Positions 21,886-33,498 of a stretch of DNA of 64,000 nucleotides are shown here, piece after piece. The DNA is from Dendrocalamus latiflorus (taxonomy: Eukaryota > Streptophyta > Magnoliopsida > Poales > Poaceae). The stretch's first letter is position 1; every line of letters starts with the position of its first letter. The notes under the pieces were generated by a model. That model made no database searches and had not been told where the DNA came from. It was given only the letters and a program-made list of their open reading frames with translations. The stretch lies in NCBI GenBank assembly GCA_017311315.1, contig CM029654.1:21659879-21723878 (forward strand), in the 5' to 3' direction. The translations under genes and the position numbers were made by a program.

Positions 21886-22558
21886 TACTACTACAGAAAG
21901 GCTAATACTAGACGGCCAATCACAGACGGTTTGACAAAATCGTCTGTGATCGACACTAACACAGACGGTTTTAATTTGGACACCGTCTGTGTTGGTGGCG
22001 TCGGAGAAAACGAGTATCACAGACGGTTTGTGTTAAAAAACCGTCTGTGATATATCATAGACGGTCCCAGGATTAGCACAGACGGTTTTTTATTAAAAAC
22101 CGTCTGTGATAATGATGCTAGGCATTTATTGCGCTGCTCAGAACCGCATCTATCTTTATTTCGATCCAGATCTAGCCGGTGCTTCACTCTTTCGCTGAGG
22201 AGGCAAGCTAGGCGATTTCAAGCTAATTAATTTGGTGGGAGAAGGCAGAGATTGAGCTTTGAAGTAGAGATTGAGCTTTGAAGATTCATACTTTCCTGGT
22301 TGCTCTAGATATGGTTAGTAATGAAATTTATTTTTCTTTGCATTACATTACAAATTAGATGTAAGTAATTGGTGAGTGTTATATATTGAAGATGGTTTGC
22401 AAAATTATTGGTTATATAATAGCTGTTGTGTTTATAATATGAATTAAGCTAGCAAAGCCTGAATGCATGTGGTATATATATATATGTAGTAATAATTAAA
22501 TAATTTAATTTTTAAGACTAAGTTGTTATATATATACATAACGTACGACCGAAGCTAG

Positions 22559-24196
22559 ATGTATGCCGCGAGTCGTGTGAGTGAAGAGTATATTAATGGC
22601 GTGTCTGCTTTTGCAAGAGCTGCTGAGGAGGATATGCAGAATAAGGGGGTGAAATATATGTACTGTCCATGCACTGACTGCGAGAATTTAAAGATGTTTA
22701 AGAACCGAGGGCAAATGGAAGCGCACTTGATTCGGAGGGGTTTTAAAAAGGGTTATACGTGTTGGACCAGTCATGGCGAAGTCAATGATCATATGCCACC
22801 GAATGACATCGCTGGTGAAGTGAATGATATGCCGCCAGATGACATCGCTGGTGAAGTGAATGACATGCCGCCGGATGATGTCGATTGTGGTTCGGATTCG
22901 AATAGGTTGCACGATGACAATCTGGATCAGATGCTTCGCGATGTAGAAGATAACGACTATGATGAGAGAGAGTATGTTAAATTCTGGGGCTTGATGGAGG
23001 ACTCGGAGAAACCTTTGTTTACGTGCTGCAGGTCAAAGTACACGAGGTTGTCGGCCGTGCTTGAACTGTTGAAATTGAAGGCAAGCAACGGTTGGTCCGA
23101 CAAGAGTTTCACGGCGCTACTAGGTCTTTTAGCGGACATGCTTCCGGAGGGAAATGAGTTGCCTAAAACCACATATAAAGCCAAGAAGGTTCTTTGTCCG
23201 TTGGGAATGGAAGTAAAAAGAATACATGCATGTCCGAACGACTGTATGCTATACCGTAAAGAGTATGCAAATATGCATGTATGTCCGGTGTGCAACGCAT
23301 CCCGATACAAACGTAACAATCAATCAGATGACGGCGAGGGAACAGAGGCGAAGAAAGGACCTCCTGCTAAGGTGGCATGGTATTTTTCTATAATTCCCCG
23401 TTTGAAAAGGTTTTTTTGCAAATCCAAAGGAGGCAAAACTGCTGCATTGGCACTCGGAGAAGCGCAAGAAGGATGGAATGCTAAGATACCTTACTGATTC
23501 CGCCCAGTGGAGAAACATCGATAGGAGTTTTGTAGACTTCGGTGCAGAACCAAGGAATATAAGGTTTGTACTGAGTACAGATGGAATGAATCCTTTCAGT
23601 AGCAGAGCAGCCGACATAGCACATGGCCCGTGACTCTCTACATCTATAACCTTCCTCCTTGGTTGTGTATGAAGCGAAAGTATATTTTGCTGTCGATACT
23701 TATCCAAGGGCCAAAGCAACTTGGGAATGATATCGATGTGTACCTAGCACCGTTGGTGGAAGATCTAAAAGTACTGTGGAACGAAAGGGTACAGGTATGG
23801 GATGCATACAAACGAGAGAACTTCACTTTGCGCTCCTTATTATTCTGCACCATAAATGATTATCCTGCCCTTGCTAACCTATCGGGCCAAAGTACAAAAG
23901 GTGCCAAAGCTTGTACCCACTGTTTAGATGGTACCGAGAGTGTGTGGCTGAGACACTCACGCAAAACTGTCTACATGCGTCACCGCTGGTTCCTTCGGAG
24001 GGCTCACCCATACCGCAAGATGAAGAAACAATTTGACGGAGAGAAGGAAGACGGTTCAGCTCCAAGGCATTTAAGGGGACACGAGGTTTATGATATGGTT
24101 AAGAATTTAGATGTTGTCCTCGGAAAGGGACGTAAATTGAGGACTCATGAGAAGAACACGGTGCTATTGGGGCCATGGTGCACGGTCAAGCTTTAG
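22559..24196 (+). pseudogene. CACTA transposase (Transpos_assoc plus tnp2), frameshifted and C-terminally deleted
   Basis: The start at ATG 22559 gives the transposase-associated zinc-binding domain (YCPCTDCENLKMFKNRGQME, HLIRRGFKKGYTCW), then three copies of a GEVNDMPPDDIA-like repeat (22776-22880). The tnp2 domain follows from about residue 150, with CPNDCMLYRKEY and CPVCNASRYK. The frame is lost near 23445 (stop at 23497). Another frame holds AQWRNIDRSFVDFGAEPRNI and LSTDGMNPFS, then stops. A third (23630-24196) holds YNLPPWLCMKRKYILLS, GNDIDVYLAPLVEDL and KACTHCLDGTES. The rest of tnp2 is missing after 24190. It normally binds the sub-terminal repeats and cuts the element ends. Confidence 0.9.
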
Positions 24197-24625
24197 CGCC
24201 AAGCTACGCAAAAGTTAATGTGGATGGTGTGCATGTCAATTTTGAGGTCGCCCCGCTATCGAAGCCCCCCAACGACGAGATCGTGATTCTAGGGCAGGCC
24301 ATTGGAACATTCATCTAGTGGCCCAAAAGTGACATCTCCTTGGAGGCTTCTGCACCGGTGGCCGGACCAGAAGGGCAGTGTGAACCAGAGCTAAAATGCA
24401 CTGGTGCTATCTCCACAAGGGCAGTGCGAACCAGAGCTACCTGCACCGGTGCTATCTCCACGGGTGCTATTCTCACCAAAGCAACTTGCACCGGCGCTAC
24501 TATTACAGTCGACTACCATAAAGTCGACTTACAGTCGAGGCAGTGGCCAGGGCAAATTAAAGACGAAGGATGATGATGATATCCCGTACCTGCCATTGGC
24601 CCGTAAATTCGTGCTAGGCTAGCCG

Positions 24626-25765
24626 ATGATAACCCCGGAAGAGCACCTCGTAACCCTAGGACTTGGTTGCCAAACATTACATGCTTGGTATATGGAACAG
24701 TCCAATAAGCCAGAGGTAGAACAGTGCTCAGGTATCACTGTCAAATTCACGCGGGATCATTTCAAGCACGAATTTCAGGAATGTGTCTTCGTGGTGACCT
24801 TTGACGATATATTTGGTCTTTTCACGCTCAACGCTCTCGACGCTTCACTCGTTCGATGCTGGACGCTGTAAGTCTGTACAATCACAGTCTCTGTTCATGT
24901 AATACCGATATATGTCACAATTTGTTGTTTTTCTGTGTATATATAGATTCATGCTGATCCAAGCTAGATCATCAAAATCACCAATTGGTTTCCTGGACCC
25001 ACTCTTGGTCGCCATTGATACCATCAACGAGAATGCATCCTTCGTCGAGAGCTATATTACATCATCACTACTGGCTCACTGCGATAAGGAATTTGTTCTT
25101 GTGCCATACAATGAGCACTTCTATTGGATTTTAATTGTAATTATACCAAAATGGAACAAGGCTATATACCTTGATTCTCTAAGTAAGAACAAATCCAAGT
25201 ACACAGCTATCGCCCAAATACTCGATAGGTAAGTACATTTTCTCCATACATAACTACATTGTACTCTTTCTTTCCTTCCAAATGACTAATCTAACTTTTT
25301 TGAATAACGAAGGTCATTCGCCACATACGTTGCACAAACATGTGGCTCGACGACAGGGACCAAGCCCTTGAAACATGTTCGCAATTTTCGGGTATTCGCT
25401 AGCTACACATTAATTAATCCTATACAACACTTAGTAGAAATGTCTCTTGATTTAACAAATTCTATTTTTTGCCGTGCCACCAGCAGCAGCCGAGCAACAC
25501 GTGCGGATTCTACGCTTGCCACCATATGAGACTACTCCTCGATTCCTCGAAGATCACCAATTCTAAGGTTTGTCAATCTTCCCACATTTATTTCATACTT
25601 GTCAGGTTATATATGTACGCGTATTGATATTCCTATCGACAGGCTGCGCCCATCTCTACAACTGCATTGAAACAGCCGGACCTTGCAAAAATTCGAGGAG
25701 AGTGCGCTTGGTTTTTGTGGTCTAAAGTCGTAAGATCAGATGGAGAGTTCCACTGCGCACAATGA
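24626..25765 (+). CDS. Ulp1-type cysteine protease (C48) gene of the CACTA element, five exons
   Basis: Consistent splice sites join five coding exons: 24626-24867, 24947-25228, 25313-about 25391, about 25484-25567, and 25643-25765 (TGA). All introns fit GT-AG, and the frame stays open through every join. The product has the C48 triad: His in NEHFYWILIV, Asp in AIYLDSLSK, and Cys in SNTCGFYACHHM. The family removes SUMO-like modifiers; in grass CACTA elements such a domain often follows tnp2, and its role in transposition is unproven. Upstream (24330-24620) is a low-complexity stretch with repeated GCACCGGTGCTATCTCCA units that may be part of the same gene, so ATG 24626 may not be the true start. 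Unlike the transposase half, no stop or frameshift was found here. Confidence 0.7.
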
Positions 25766-25976
25766 TTTTTTATTGCTCTTATCACTCCGGAATCGAGGTC
25801 TCGCGAAAGGAACGGATCCATAATCAACGAACTTGTAAGCTGTGCAAGCAATACTTGAATGGCAATCATGCACCATCCAAGTATAGCTTGTGCAGCCTCA
25901 CAAGTTCGTTGATTATGGATCTGTTCCTTTCGCGAGACCTCGATTTCGGAGTGATAGAGCAATAAAAAATGCAATG
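25764..25976 (+). repeat. Long near-perfect hairpin (about 95 bp arms) in the CACTA 3' region
   Basis: The left arm from 25766 (TTTTTTATTGCTCTTATCAC, then CTCGCGAAAGGAACGGATCC, ATAATCAACGAACTTGT) is the reverse complement of the right arm ending near 25974. Only a few mismatches occur, and the loop, around CAATCATGCACCAT, is short. It begins right at the stop codon of the protease gene, so transcripts of that gene would carry it in the 3'UTR. Confidence 0.9.
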
Positions 25977-26597
25977 TTACCATCTAAGTGCAAATGCAAT
26001 GTAGATCTTTTGTAATTGTGTATTTGTTAATGGATATTTTATTTTATTTCAATTAATTGATTTGCGAAATGGATGCTTTATGTTTATGAAATGAAGTGCG
26101 ATGTGAATTGGATGTTTTATGTTTGTGAAATGAATTGAGATGTGAATTGGATATTTTATGTTTCTGAAATGAATTGAGATGTGAATTGTATGTATACATG
26201 TACATCTCTATCTGTTTGTTTCAGAGGGCGTGGCTAGCATTTCCTGAGGCTAGCCAATAAACAGAAATAGATTTAGGGGTAGAAAAGAATATCACAGACG
26301 GTTTTTAGTTAAAAATCGTCTATGATAGGTGATAATCATAGACGGTTTGTAACTAAAAACCGTCTGTGATATATCAATATCACATACGGTTTTTAACTAA
26401 AAATCGTCTGTGATAATCATCTTTCACAGACGGTTTTTCGTTAAAAATCGTTTGTGATATTGATATATCACAGACGGTTGTCGAACTGTCAATGATAACC
26501 TTCGATTATCACTGGCTTATAAATTCAGACGGTTCAGAAAACCGTCTGTGATGATATTTCTGAACCGTCTGTAATACGATTTTCTGTAGTAGTGTCT

Positions 26598-29255
26598 GTT
26601 CCACAGCGGTAGCTAAGATCCTGGTTTATTTTTGGCATAGTGTCGCGCTGTCGCTTTTAAGATCTCAAGCTAGTGTTGCTTAAATTTCACCAATCGAAGA
26701 TAACACGTGGGATCTTAAGGCAAGGCGAAGACACAGGTGGAGTCGATTGATATGCAAATAAGTATTGCGAACACGATCTGCGACTGAATCCGACGAGAGC
26801 CACGCGAAGCTTCATGCCACCGAGTCGAGCTTGTGCAGGACTCTTATCTCCCGTACATGTGCATCAGTGCATGTGATGCAACGAGGATCCAAGCCGAGAG
26901 CTGCTGCCGTTCTTCCACATGATCAAGAATTGAAAACAGTATGCGTGCTGCTCGCTAAACCAACACAATCCACGGAGGAGTTTCCTGCGTAAAGACGAGT
27001 ACAGAACCAACGCGTGTGCATCCGACATGGAAACATTAACCAATTATTTTTTAGCTTATAGTTTATGAGATTTATTCTTTTTGAACAAATAAACGGTATG
27101 ATTCCTTTACCGTCGTTTCGAAAGCAGCTATTTAAGATAACCTTTTCGAAATAATTTATCGATATTTGATTCGTTCTTATAAGCACTCACGCTAAGATCA
27201 AATAGCCGTCGCCATAAATCAGTGGCTATAGCCGAAAAGAATAGAGGAAGTAAATTTCAACGGATATCCCGTGCACAAGGAAATTTCTATCCGTATGCAT
27301 GCATTTTACTCAGGTCGGTTTAAAAGAAAAGAACCAAGCCCAGTTACTCTCCTGCATGCGCACGAACACTCCAGCCTGTGCACGATACAACCAAAGTTGG
27401 TTTGTTCCGGGCACGCTCACCAGCGGGTCCATGGCCGAGGATCAGGAAGCTGCGCGCGCCTGAAGTCCAACACCAACACACGTCTTCCTTGCCGAGCCGT
27501 ATCAAGCTGATGGAAACCGACGTCTTCAAAACGTATACTGAGATGTATTTATTCCCCTTTCCTGTCTTTCCACGTCATTTCCTACCCTTTTCCTCTTGTA
27601 CAGGATCTCCATCACGGATCAAGTTCGTCTAGTAGCACTCGAGCTCGTCGTGGCTACGGCATACGGCGTGGGTTACGGCGTCCAACGGCGGCGCGCGACA
27701 GGGTTTGGCGGCGGCGCTGCATGCTGCTGAACGAGGCTTGGCTACGGCTCGCGGCAGTGGCAAGCAAGCCATTGCGATCGAGGGCGGCTCGTGACGGCTC
27801 CGACGATCGGGCCTGTTCAGCTGGTAAGAAGCTGGCCGGTTTTTTGCAGCTGCTACAGTACCTAACTTTTAAATGGAGTATTTTTTTAAGACGGAGTCTA
27901 TAAGTTAAACATAGTACACGTTAAAAGCCCAACATCTGTACCAGCCAAAATCGCAAGTGAGTATCGATATCTCCGTAATCTGTACCGTAAACAGCCAAAA
28001 TTCAAAAATTTCAACCAAAAGCCATAAGTCGCAGCCAAAACAAACAGGCCCGATAACGTGTTGTCTTGCTGCGCCGGCGTGCGATTGGGGCTTAACGGCG
28101 GTGTGCGATGGAGTCGCACACTCGCACCGTCGCACGACATCAAAGCGCCTATTCTATCTTGCTTTGGATCACAGGAAAATTTCAATCCAATCAGACCTCA
28201 ATACTTTTTTCTTGTGGCGTTCCTTTGAAATCACAGGAAAGGAACAGTAATCCTAGGAAATTGAGTTGGTGCTTCCATGCGTTCCAAAGGGATGTACCGC
28301 ACCAATTCGGCAATTCCTATAGGATTAGGGTTTCCCCCTAATTTTTATGTGACAATCCTTGATCCAAATATGCCTTGAGCCGGAGGCTCTTTCCGGCATC
28401 CACTGCCACTATCTTTTACATTGCTTTGGTCAAACTGATAGGATCCGACTGCTATAGAGTGTTCAAGGTGGACGTAAGGAACGATGGATTCTGTTCTTTT
28501 GGCTTCGATTTATTGTTTTTATCTATACTTTTAGAGACGACAGCGAACGACGAAGAGCAAATGATCATACGGTTTTAGATCCAGTAACTCTTTTGAAAAA
28601 TCTATTTTAAAAAGTTACTGTGTTTATTGTGATTTTTAGAAAAACCAAAATATAAGACAAAGAAACTCGACCATATGGCTCGTCCCGTTTAATGGTGTCA
28701 TGTCCACTGGTTTTTCTAGTAGTGATAGTGACAAACAACTCTAGCGACGTATGGTGAAAATGTGGCACGTTGGGAGGGTGCAAGAGTCGGGTTAGCTTCA
28801 GTCAAACCTTCTGACCATTGTTTTGGTGATTCTCCAGCAAATGCTTGGCTAATATTGGTCACGAGAGAAGAGATAAACTTGACTTGCAGTAGTACTGTTT
28901 GGCTAACGTGCAATATCCTAATATTTTACTGAAGTGCCCTTGTTTCTAGATCCTAATCCGTCTCGCACCTCACAAGAAATTTACTGAAAAAAGGTTACAA
29001 GAAAAGGCAACCTACAACCACCTCTCCATGCGTGGTGAATTATCTACCAAAATTTAAATTTTAGTATCTACCTTTTAAATTATAGGAGCGTGTTTCAGTA
29101 GATATTTTATAAGATTGTAGATTTATTTTCAGTTTTTATTTTTTTAGACGTGCGTTAAGTAAACACGCTTACTTGTTGGTGTATGTACCTTGTGTAATCC
29201 AACTATCCAAGCAAAGAAAAAGGACATCTAAATACATCTCTCATGTGGGGAAGAT
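26598..29255. other. Intergenic DNA with MITE-like pieces, no gene recognised
   Basis: No open frame with a recognisable domain. The segment holds a GGGCCTGTT-ended MITE at 27809-28051 and a region at about 28140-28370 with CACAGGAAA/CCTAGGAAAT motifs, which suggests another decayed MITE. Confidence 0.5.
27809..28051. mobile_element. MITE with GGGCCTGTT termini
   Basis: The left end is GGGCCTGTTCAGCTGG and the right end AAAACAAACAGGCCC, forming terminal inverted repeats, with CAGCCAAAA motifs inside. No clear target-site duplication was found, so the exact boundary and superfamily are uncertain. Confidence 0.55.
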
Positions 29256-29258
29256 TTA

Positions 29259-29515
29259 GGGCCGGTTTGGTTCATGACCAGAAGTTGCCTAGTCACAAGT
29301 TAGGCGTGCCACAGTTTTTAGGTAGCTGTTTGGTTCACTGACGTAACTGTGGCATGCCACACTTTCTTAGCACCCGGCCCCACACGTCATAGACTCAGTT
29401 TCTTGCCAAACTTTGCCACAAGTGTGGCTTCGATTTTGTTAGCCACACTTTCTGTGGCAGCCACATATTGCCTAAGCTTAGGCATGGCAAGCTTAGGCAC
29501 CAACCAAACAGGCCC
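29259..29515. mobile_element. Tourist-like (PIF/Harbinger) MITE, 257 bp, TSD TTA
   Basis: The termini GGGCCGGTTTGGTT and AACCAAACAGGCCC are inverted repeats, flanked by TTA on both sides (29256-29258 and 29516-29518). Inside are further short palindromes such as GTGGCATGCCAC and CTAAGCTTAG. Confidence 0.85.
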
Positions 29516-29882
29516 TTACAAAGAAGTATGCCAAACAAACCGAAAGACTATACCGAAGTTGATGCAGGCACGGGAAAGCGCGTCCAGTAAGACAAAAGGA
29601 CACCTTGTTCGTTAAGAAACATCAACTGTTTTCCTGTTTGTCCTGAGTCCTAACCTCTTTGGCTTTTGGCCATCTTCTTGTGAGCCCTAGTATTTTGGAC
29701 TTAAAGTGCAAGGAAAGCCGTTACAGCCAAATAGTTTAATATCTTTATCCATGTCTACGTCTGGTCACGTGACATGTCCGGGGAGCTACGACTACACCAG
29801 GATGTACCCCCAATTTGAAAGTACAGAATGGGCAGTTTGTTGTTGTCATGATATTGATCATTGCCTTATTTACACAAATGGA

Positions 29883-31905
29883 TTTTTTTAGATAAAGGAT
29901 AGTTATATCCGGCTTCATCTATCAACCGATAGAATCAGTCCAATTATTACAAAAGGTAGCCCATAGGCTGGCACACGAGCTGTAAAAGGTTCCAACTTTA
30001 CAGCAAAATACATGGATAAACAAAACGCATGTAAAGTTTTGACTAAGAAAGGCCAATAAATCTTGTTGATAACCATCCATTGGAATCGAAGAATTGCAAA
30101 GCTGACGACTCAAGATGTTGCCCAGCTAAGACCAAGTGATCCCGTAGATCATCACGCCGCTGCAACTTTGCCCATTGACGGAGCCAGTGAGTTCCCCTGA
30201 ATAGTACCTGCAAAAAAGATTTTGGTCTACATTTGTCAAAAACCACCTCGTTTCTTGTTATCCAAACTGCCCAACAAAGTGCCGATGCTGCTGTCAATAA
30301 CAATGCGTTTTGTTTCTTATTACCCTTCTTTGACCACCCATTAAAAAGGTCATCTATACTCTGTGGAGGTGTTAGTCCGAACAGTAAATGTACCGCTCGC
30401 CACAAAACTTGGTATAAAAACAGTCCAGAAAAAGGTGTTGAATAGTTTCTAGAGAATGACAGAAGCAGCACTTCGTGTCACCGTTCCAGTTACGCCTAAC
30501 TAGGTTATCCTTAGTTAAAGTCACCCCCTTTTTAAGGTACCACAAAAATATTTTTATTTTTGAAGGAACCTTAATTTGCCAAATATCTTGTGACACTCGC
30601 ACTCCATTGTTAATTAACGCAGCATACATGGATTTGACAGAGAAAATTCCTGATGAATGTAACGCCCACACAAAAACATCCCTTTCTTCACGTAAGTTCA
30701 CATCCTGTAAAGAGGCAACAATTCTGTGCCAATCCCTTAGGTTTGTGCCCACTAAATTACGGCGGAATGAAATATTTAGTGGGGATGAACTAAGGATTTG
30801 TGCCACAGTGTCTTGTTTTCTTCTTACGATATTGAACAACGATGGAAATCTATCTTTTAGTGGTTTGCTCTGCAACCAAGTGTCAAACCAGAATCGGATT
30901 TGCGACCCGTCTTTCACTTTGAAGGAACCAAAACCCATGAAGGTGTCTTTTACATTCATCAAGCTTTTCCAAAAATGAGAATCTGTTGGTTTTTTAACGC
31001 AGCTCCCTAGTGTCTTATCTTTTATGTATTTATTCCTCAAAAGTTCCTGCCACATGCCATCCTCATTTAACAATTTAAATAGCCATTTACTCAACAAGCA
31101 TTTGTTCTGAATGTCCAAATTTTGTATGCCTAAACCACCTTGTATTTTCGGTTGGCACAAGATTTCCCATTTGGCTAGTCTATATTTTCTCTTGTGTTGG
31201 TCGTTTTGCCAATAAAATCTTGATCTAAAACAATCGATTTTTTCTAACACTCCCCTTGGGATCTCAAAAAAAGACATCATAAACATCGGTAAACTAGAGA
31301 GCACCGAGTTTATTAAGACCAGTCGACCCCCAACCGAAAGCATTTTACCTTTCCACCCGCTGAGCCTCTTTTCAATTCGGTTCTCAATCATTTGCCAATC
31401 TTTATTGTTTAGTTTCCTAGTATTCATTGGTAGACCAAGATAGCGAAAGGGGTACTTCCCCACTTTACAACCAAACAACTGTGAATAGTACACTACATGA
31501 TCTTGTGCTTTCCCAAAACAAAAGATCTCACTTTTATGAAAGTTTATTTTGAGCCCTGATAGTTGTTCAAAAGTACTAAGTATTAATTTCATATTTATCA
31601 CTTTCTCAACATCATGACTCATAAAAATCACCGTGTCATCTGCATACTGGAGAATAGATAATCCATCTTGAATAAGATGAGGAATAACCCCTTCAACTCG
31701 CCCTGTTTCCTTGGCTCTAGCAATCAGTATGGCCAGCATGTCAGCCACTATATTAAATAGTATTGGCGACATTGGGTCACCCTGCCTTAAGCCTTTTCTT
31801 GTTTGGAAGTATGAACCTAGTTGGTCATTAACCTTAATATTAACATTTCTTCCTTGCGTGAACTTCTCCACCCATTTACAATATATACACTTTAACAAAA
31901 CTAGT
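29883..31905 (-). pseudogene. 5'-truncated LINE (L1-type) with RT and zf-RVT region
   Basis: The minus-strand frame 31898-30372 has KGLRQGDPMSPILFNIVADM, the catalytic YADDTVIF, LSGLKINFHKSEIFCFG and FRYLGLPMNTRKL. It ends in a zf-RVT region with KCCFCHSLETIQHLFLDC. A frameshift near 30430 moves the C-terminal part (WAVWITRNEVVFDKC) into 30471-30043. The first half of ORF2 (endonuclease and RT fingers) and ORF1 are missing, as expected for a 5'-truncated insertion. On the minus strand the 3' end reads CTTTATCTAAAAAAATCC near 29883, consistent with a short poly(A) tail. LINEs move by target-primed reverse transcription. Confidence 0.92.
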
Positions 31906-32745
31906 TGAAATATTATATATTTTTTCTACAATGGTGTTTGTTTATCAGAATCCCAAAAATCCTTTAGGAAACATATCTCCTATGAAAATTTCCCTTTAAG
32001 AGAATTCCAAGATACTCTTACTTTGTCTCTCTTCAAGTGATGTTTTTCTCCAAAATTGTTGTATTTTTCTAATAGTGAAGCATCCAACACATGTTACTCA
32101 TTCTTTTATTCTTGTTTCACTTAGGATTCTATTGTACATGACATTCTATCCTACTTTTTTCCCCTTACACCTACGTTCCTAATAAACCATAAAACTACCA
32201 TAGCTATCATCTACTACAAAAAAGGCACACAAGCTCGCCTCACCATCAGGCGAGCCGGGGGCATCTAGCGTTGTGGTGTGACCTTGTTGCCGGAGAGTTG
32301 CAATGACTCATAATCAGAGCTCCCAATCAAAACCTATGTGCATCTGAACTCTAAATAGATGGGAGAAAACAACATGGAGGGAATACTTCGGTGAATAAAA
32401 GAGAAAATTCTAAATACACACAGTTCTTCATTTCTCTTATAAAAGAGACAACAAAGTTATCACTAGTCATGTAAAACTAGTTTCACCCAAGATAGAGAAG
32501 CTTGAGTGTGAGTGAGACCAAATAGAGCTTAGATGGCTTTCCCCCCTAGCGTGAACGTTTGAGCGAATGTACCAAATACCGATAAACCATTTTAAAAAGG
32601 TTATTCCGATAAACTATTTTAGAAGACGACGAAGAAACCCGTCTTGTTTATTCGGAAGAACTCATAAGTTAGTTATAAGCTAAAAAGAAAGGAAACTAGG
32701 TTTACGGTACTAGTGCACCGCTAAACAGTAAACGCTCATCTGTTA
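31906..32745. other. Intergenic, no gene recognised
   Basis: AT-rich sequence without convincing frames. CTACTACAAAAAAGGCAC near 32212 resembles a CACTA-type end, but no partner end or duplication was seen. A CTAAACAGTAAACGCTCATC segment at 32721-32745 is repeated at 33504-33528, beyond three MITEs. Confidence 0.5.
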
Positions 32746-32976
32746 GAGCATCTCCAATAGTATGAGCTAGTTACTAGCTCTAAGACAACTTCTCCAATAG
32801 TACTAACTTTTAGCACATAGCTCATAACATAAATAGCCTCACATGACACTCTCACATAATCTTGGAATGCGTGTATGTGACTAGCTCTTGCTCAAGAGAT
32901 AACTTTTCTCTCTTTTCTATTAAAATATGAAATAATATGCTTAGAGCTAGCTCATAAGTCACTATTGGAGATGCTC
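32746..32976. mobile_element. Tourist-like MITE A (231 bp)
   Basis: Terminal inverted repeats GAGCATCTCCAATAG and CTATTGGAGATGCTC with TTA on both sides (32743-32745, 32977-32979). The internal sequence TAGTTACTAGCTCTAAGA is shared with MITE C. Confidence 0.85.
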
Positions 32977-32979
32977 TTA

Positions 32980-33261
32980 GGGCATCTCCAATGATTATAG
33001 CTAGCAACTAACTATAAGACTTCCACATCATCTATATAGTACACACTAAAGCTAGCATTCTAAAGAACTATCTATAAGGATAGCTATTTGATGTTTACAT
33101 GCACACACAGAATTTATAGAGGCTGTCTCGTTTGGCGTTATAGACTAGTGCTTAAGGAAGAGCTGACTCGATTTTTTTTGCATACTCTCTTTCCTCCACA
33201 TAGGATATATGCTGATGTGTACATGCATATAGCTAGCTGACTCAAACCATTGGAGATACCC
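32980..33261. mobile_element. Tourist-like MITE B (282 bp)
   Basis: Termini GGGCATCTCCAATG and CATTGGAGATACCC. It is bounded by the TTA shared with MITE A on the left and a TTA shared with MITE C on the right (33262-33264). The interior differs from A and C. Confidence 0.8.
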
Positions 33262-33264
33262 TTA

Positions 33265-33495
33265 GGGCATGTACAATGGTATAAGCTAGTTACTAGCTCT
33301 AAGATAACTTCTCCAATGATATTAACTTTTAGCACATAGCTCATAACATGAATAGTCCCACATGACATCCTCATATAATCTTGGAATGTGTGTATGAGAC
33401 TAGCTCTTGATCAAAAGCTAGCTTTTCTCTCTCTTCTATTAAAATATGAAATAATATGTTTAGAGATAGCTCATAAATCACCATAGGACATGCCC
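33265..33495. mobile_element. Tourist-like MITE C (231 bp)
   Basis: Termini GGGCATGTACAATGG and CCATAGGACATGCCC with TTA at 33262-33264 and 33496-33498. It is homologous to MITE A along its whole length and exactly the same size. Confidence 0.8.
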
Positions 33496-33498
33496 TTA

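Larger units (their letters stand above)
21886..26594 (+). mobile_element. CACTA (En/Spm) transposon, 4709 bp, TSD TCT
   Basis: The right end is TTTCTGTAGTAGTG (the complement of CACTACTACAGAAA) and the left end is TACTACTACAGAAA, with the first C changed to T. Both ends are flanked by the 3 bp duplication TCT (21883-21885 and 26595-26597). Sub-terminal arrays of CACAGACGGTT/AACCGTCTGTG repeats lie at 21915-22110 (about 9) and 26290-26575 (about 12), often arranged as palindromes. Inside are a broken transposase gene, a Ulp1-type protease gene and a long hairpin. The missing terminal C and the broken transposase make autonomous movement unlikely. Confidence 0.95.

Noticed and set aside
25764..25976. 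Identity of the hairpin with rice miR820
   Set aside because: The arm sequence does not resemble the known miR820; only the general precedent of CACTA-borne hairpins is used.
32210..32260. CTACTACAAAAAAGG resembling a CACTA terminus
   Set aside because: No matching opposite end, sub-terminal repeats or 3 bp duplication was found.
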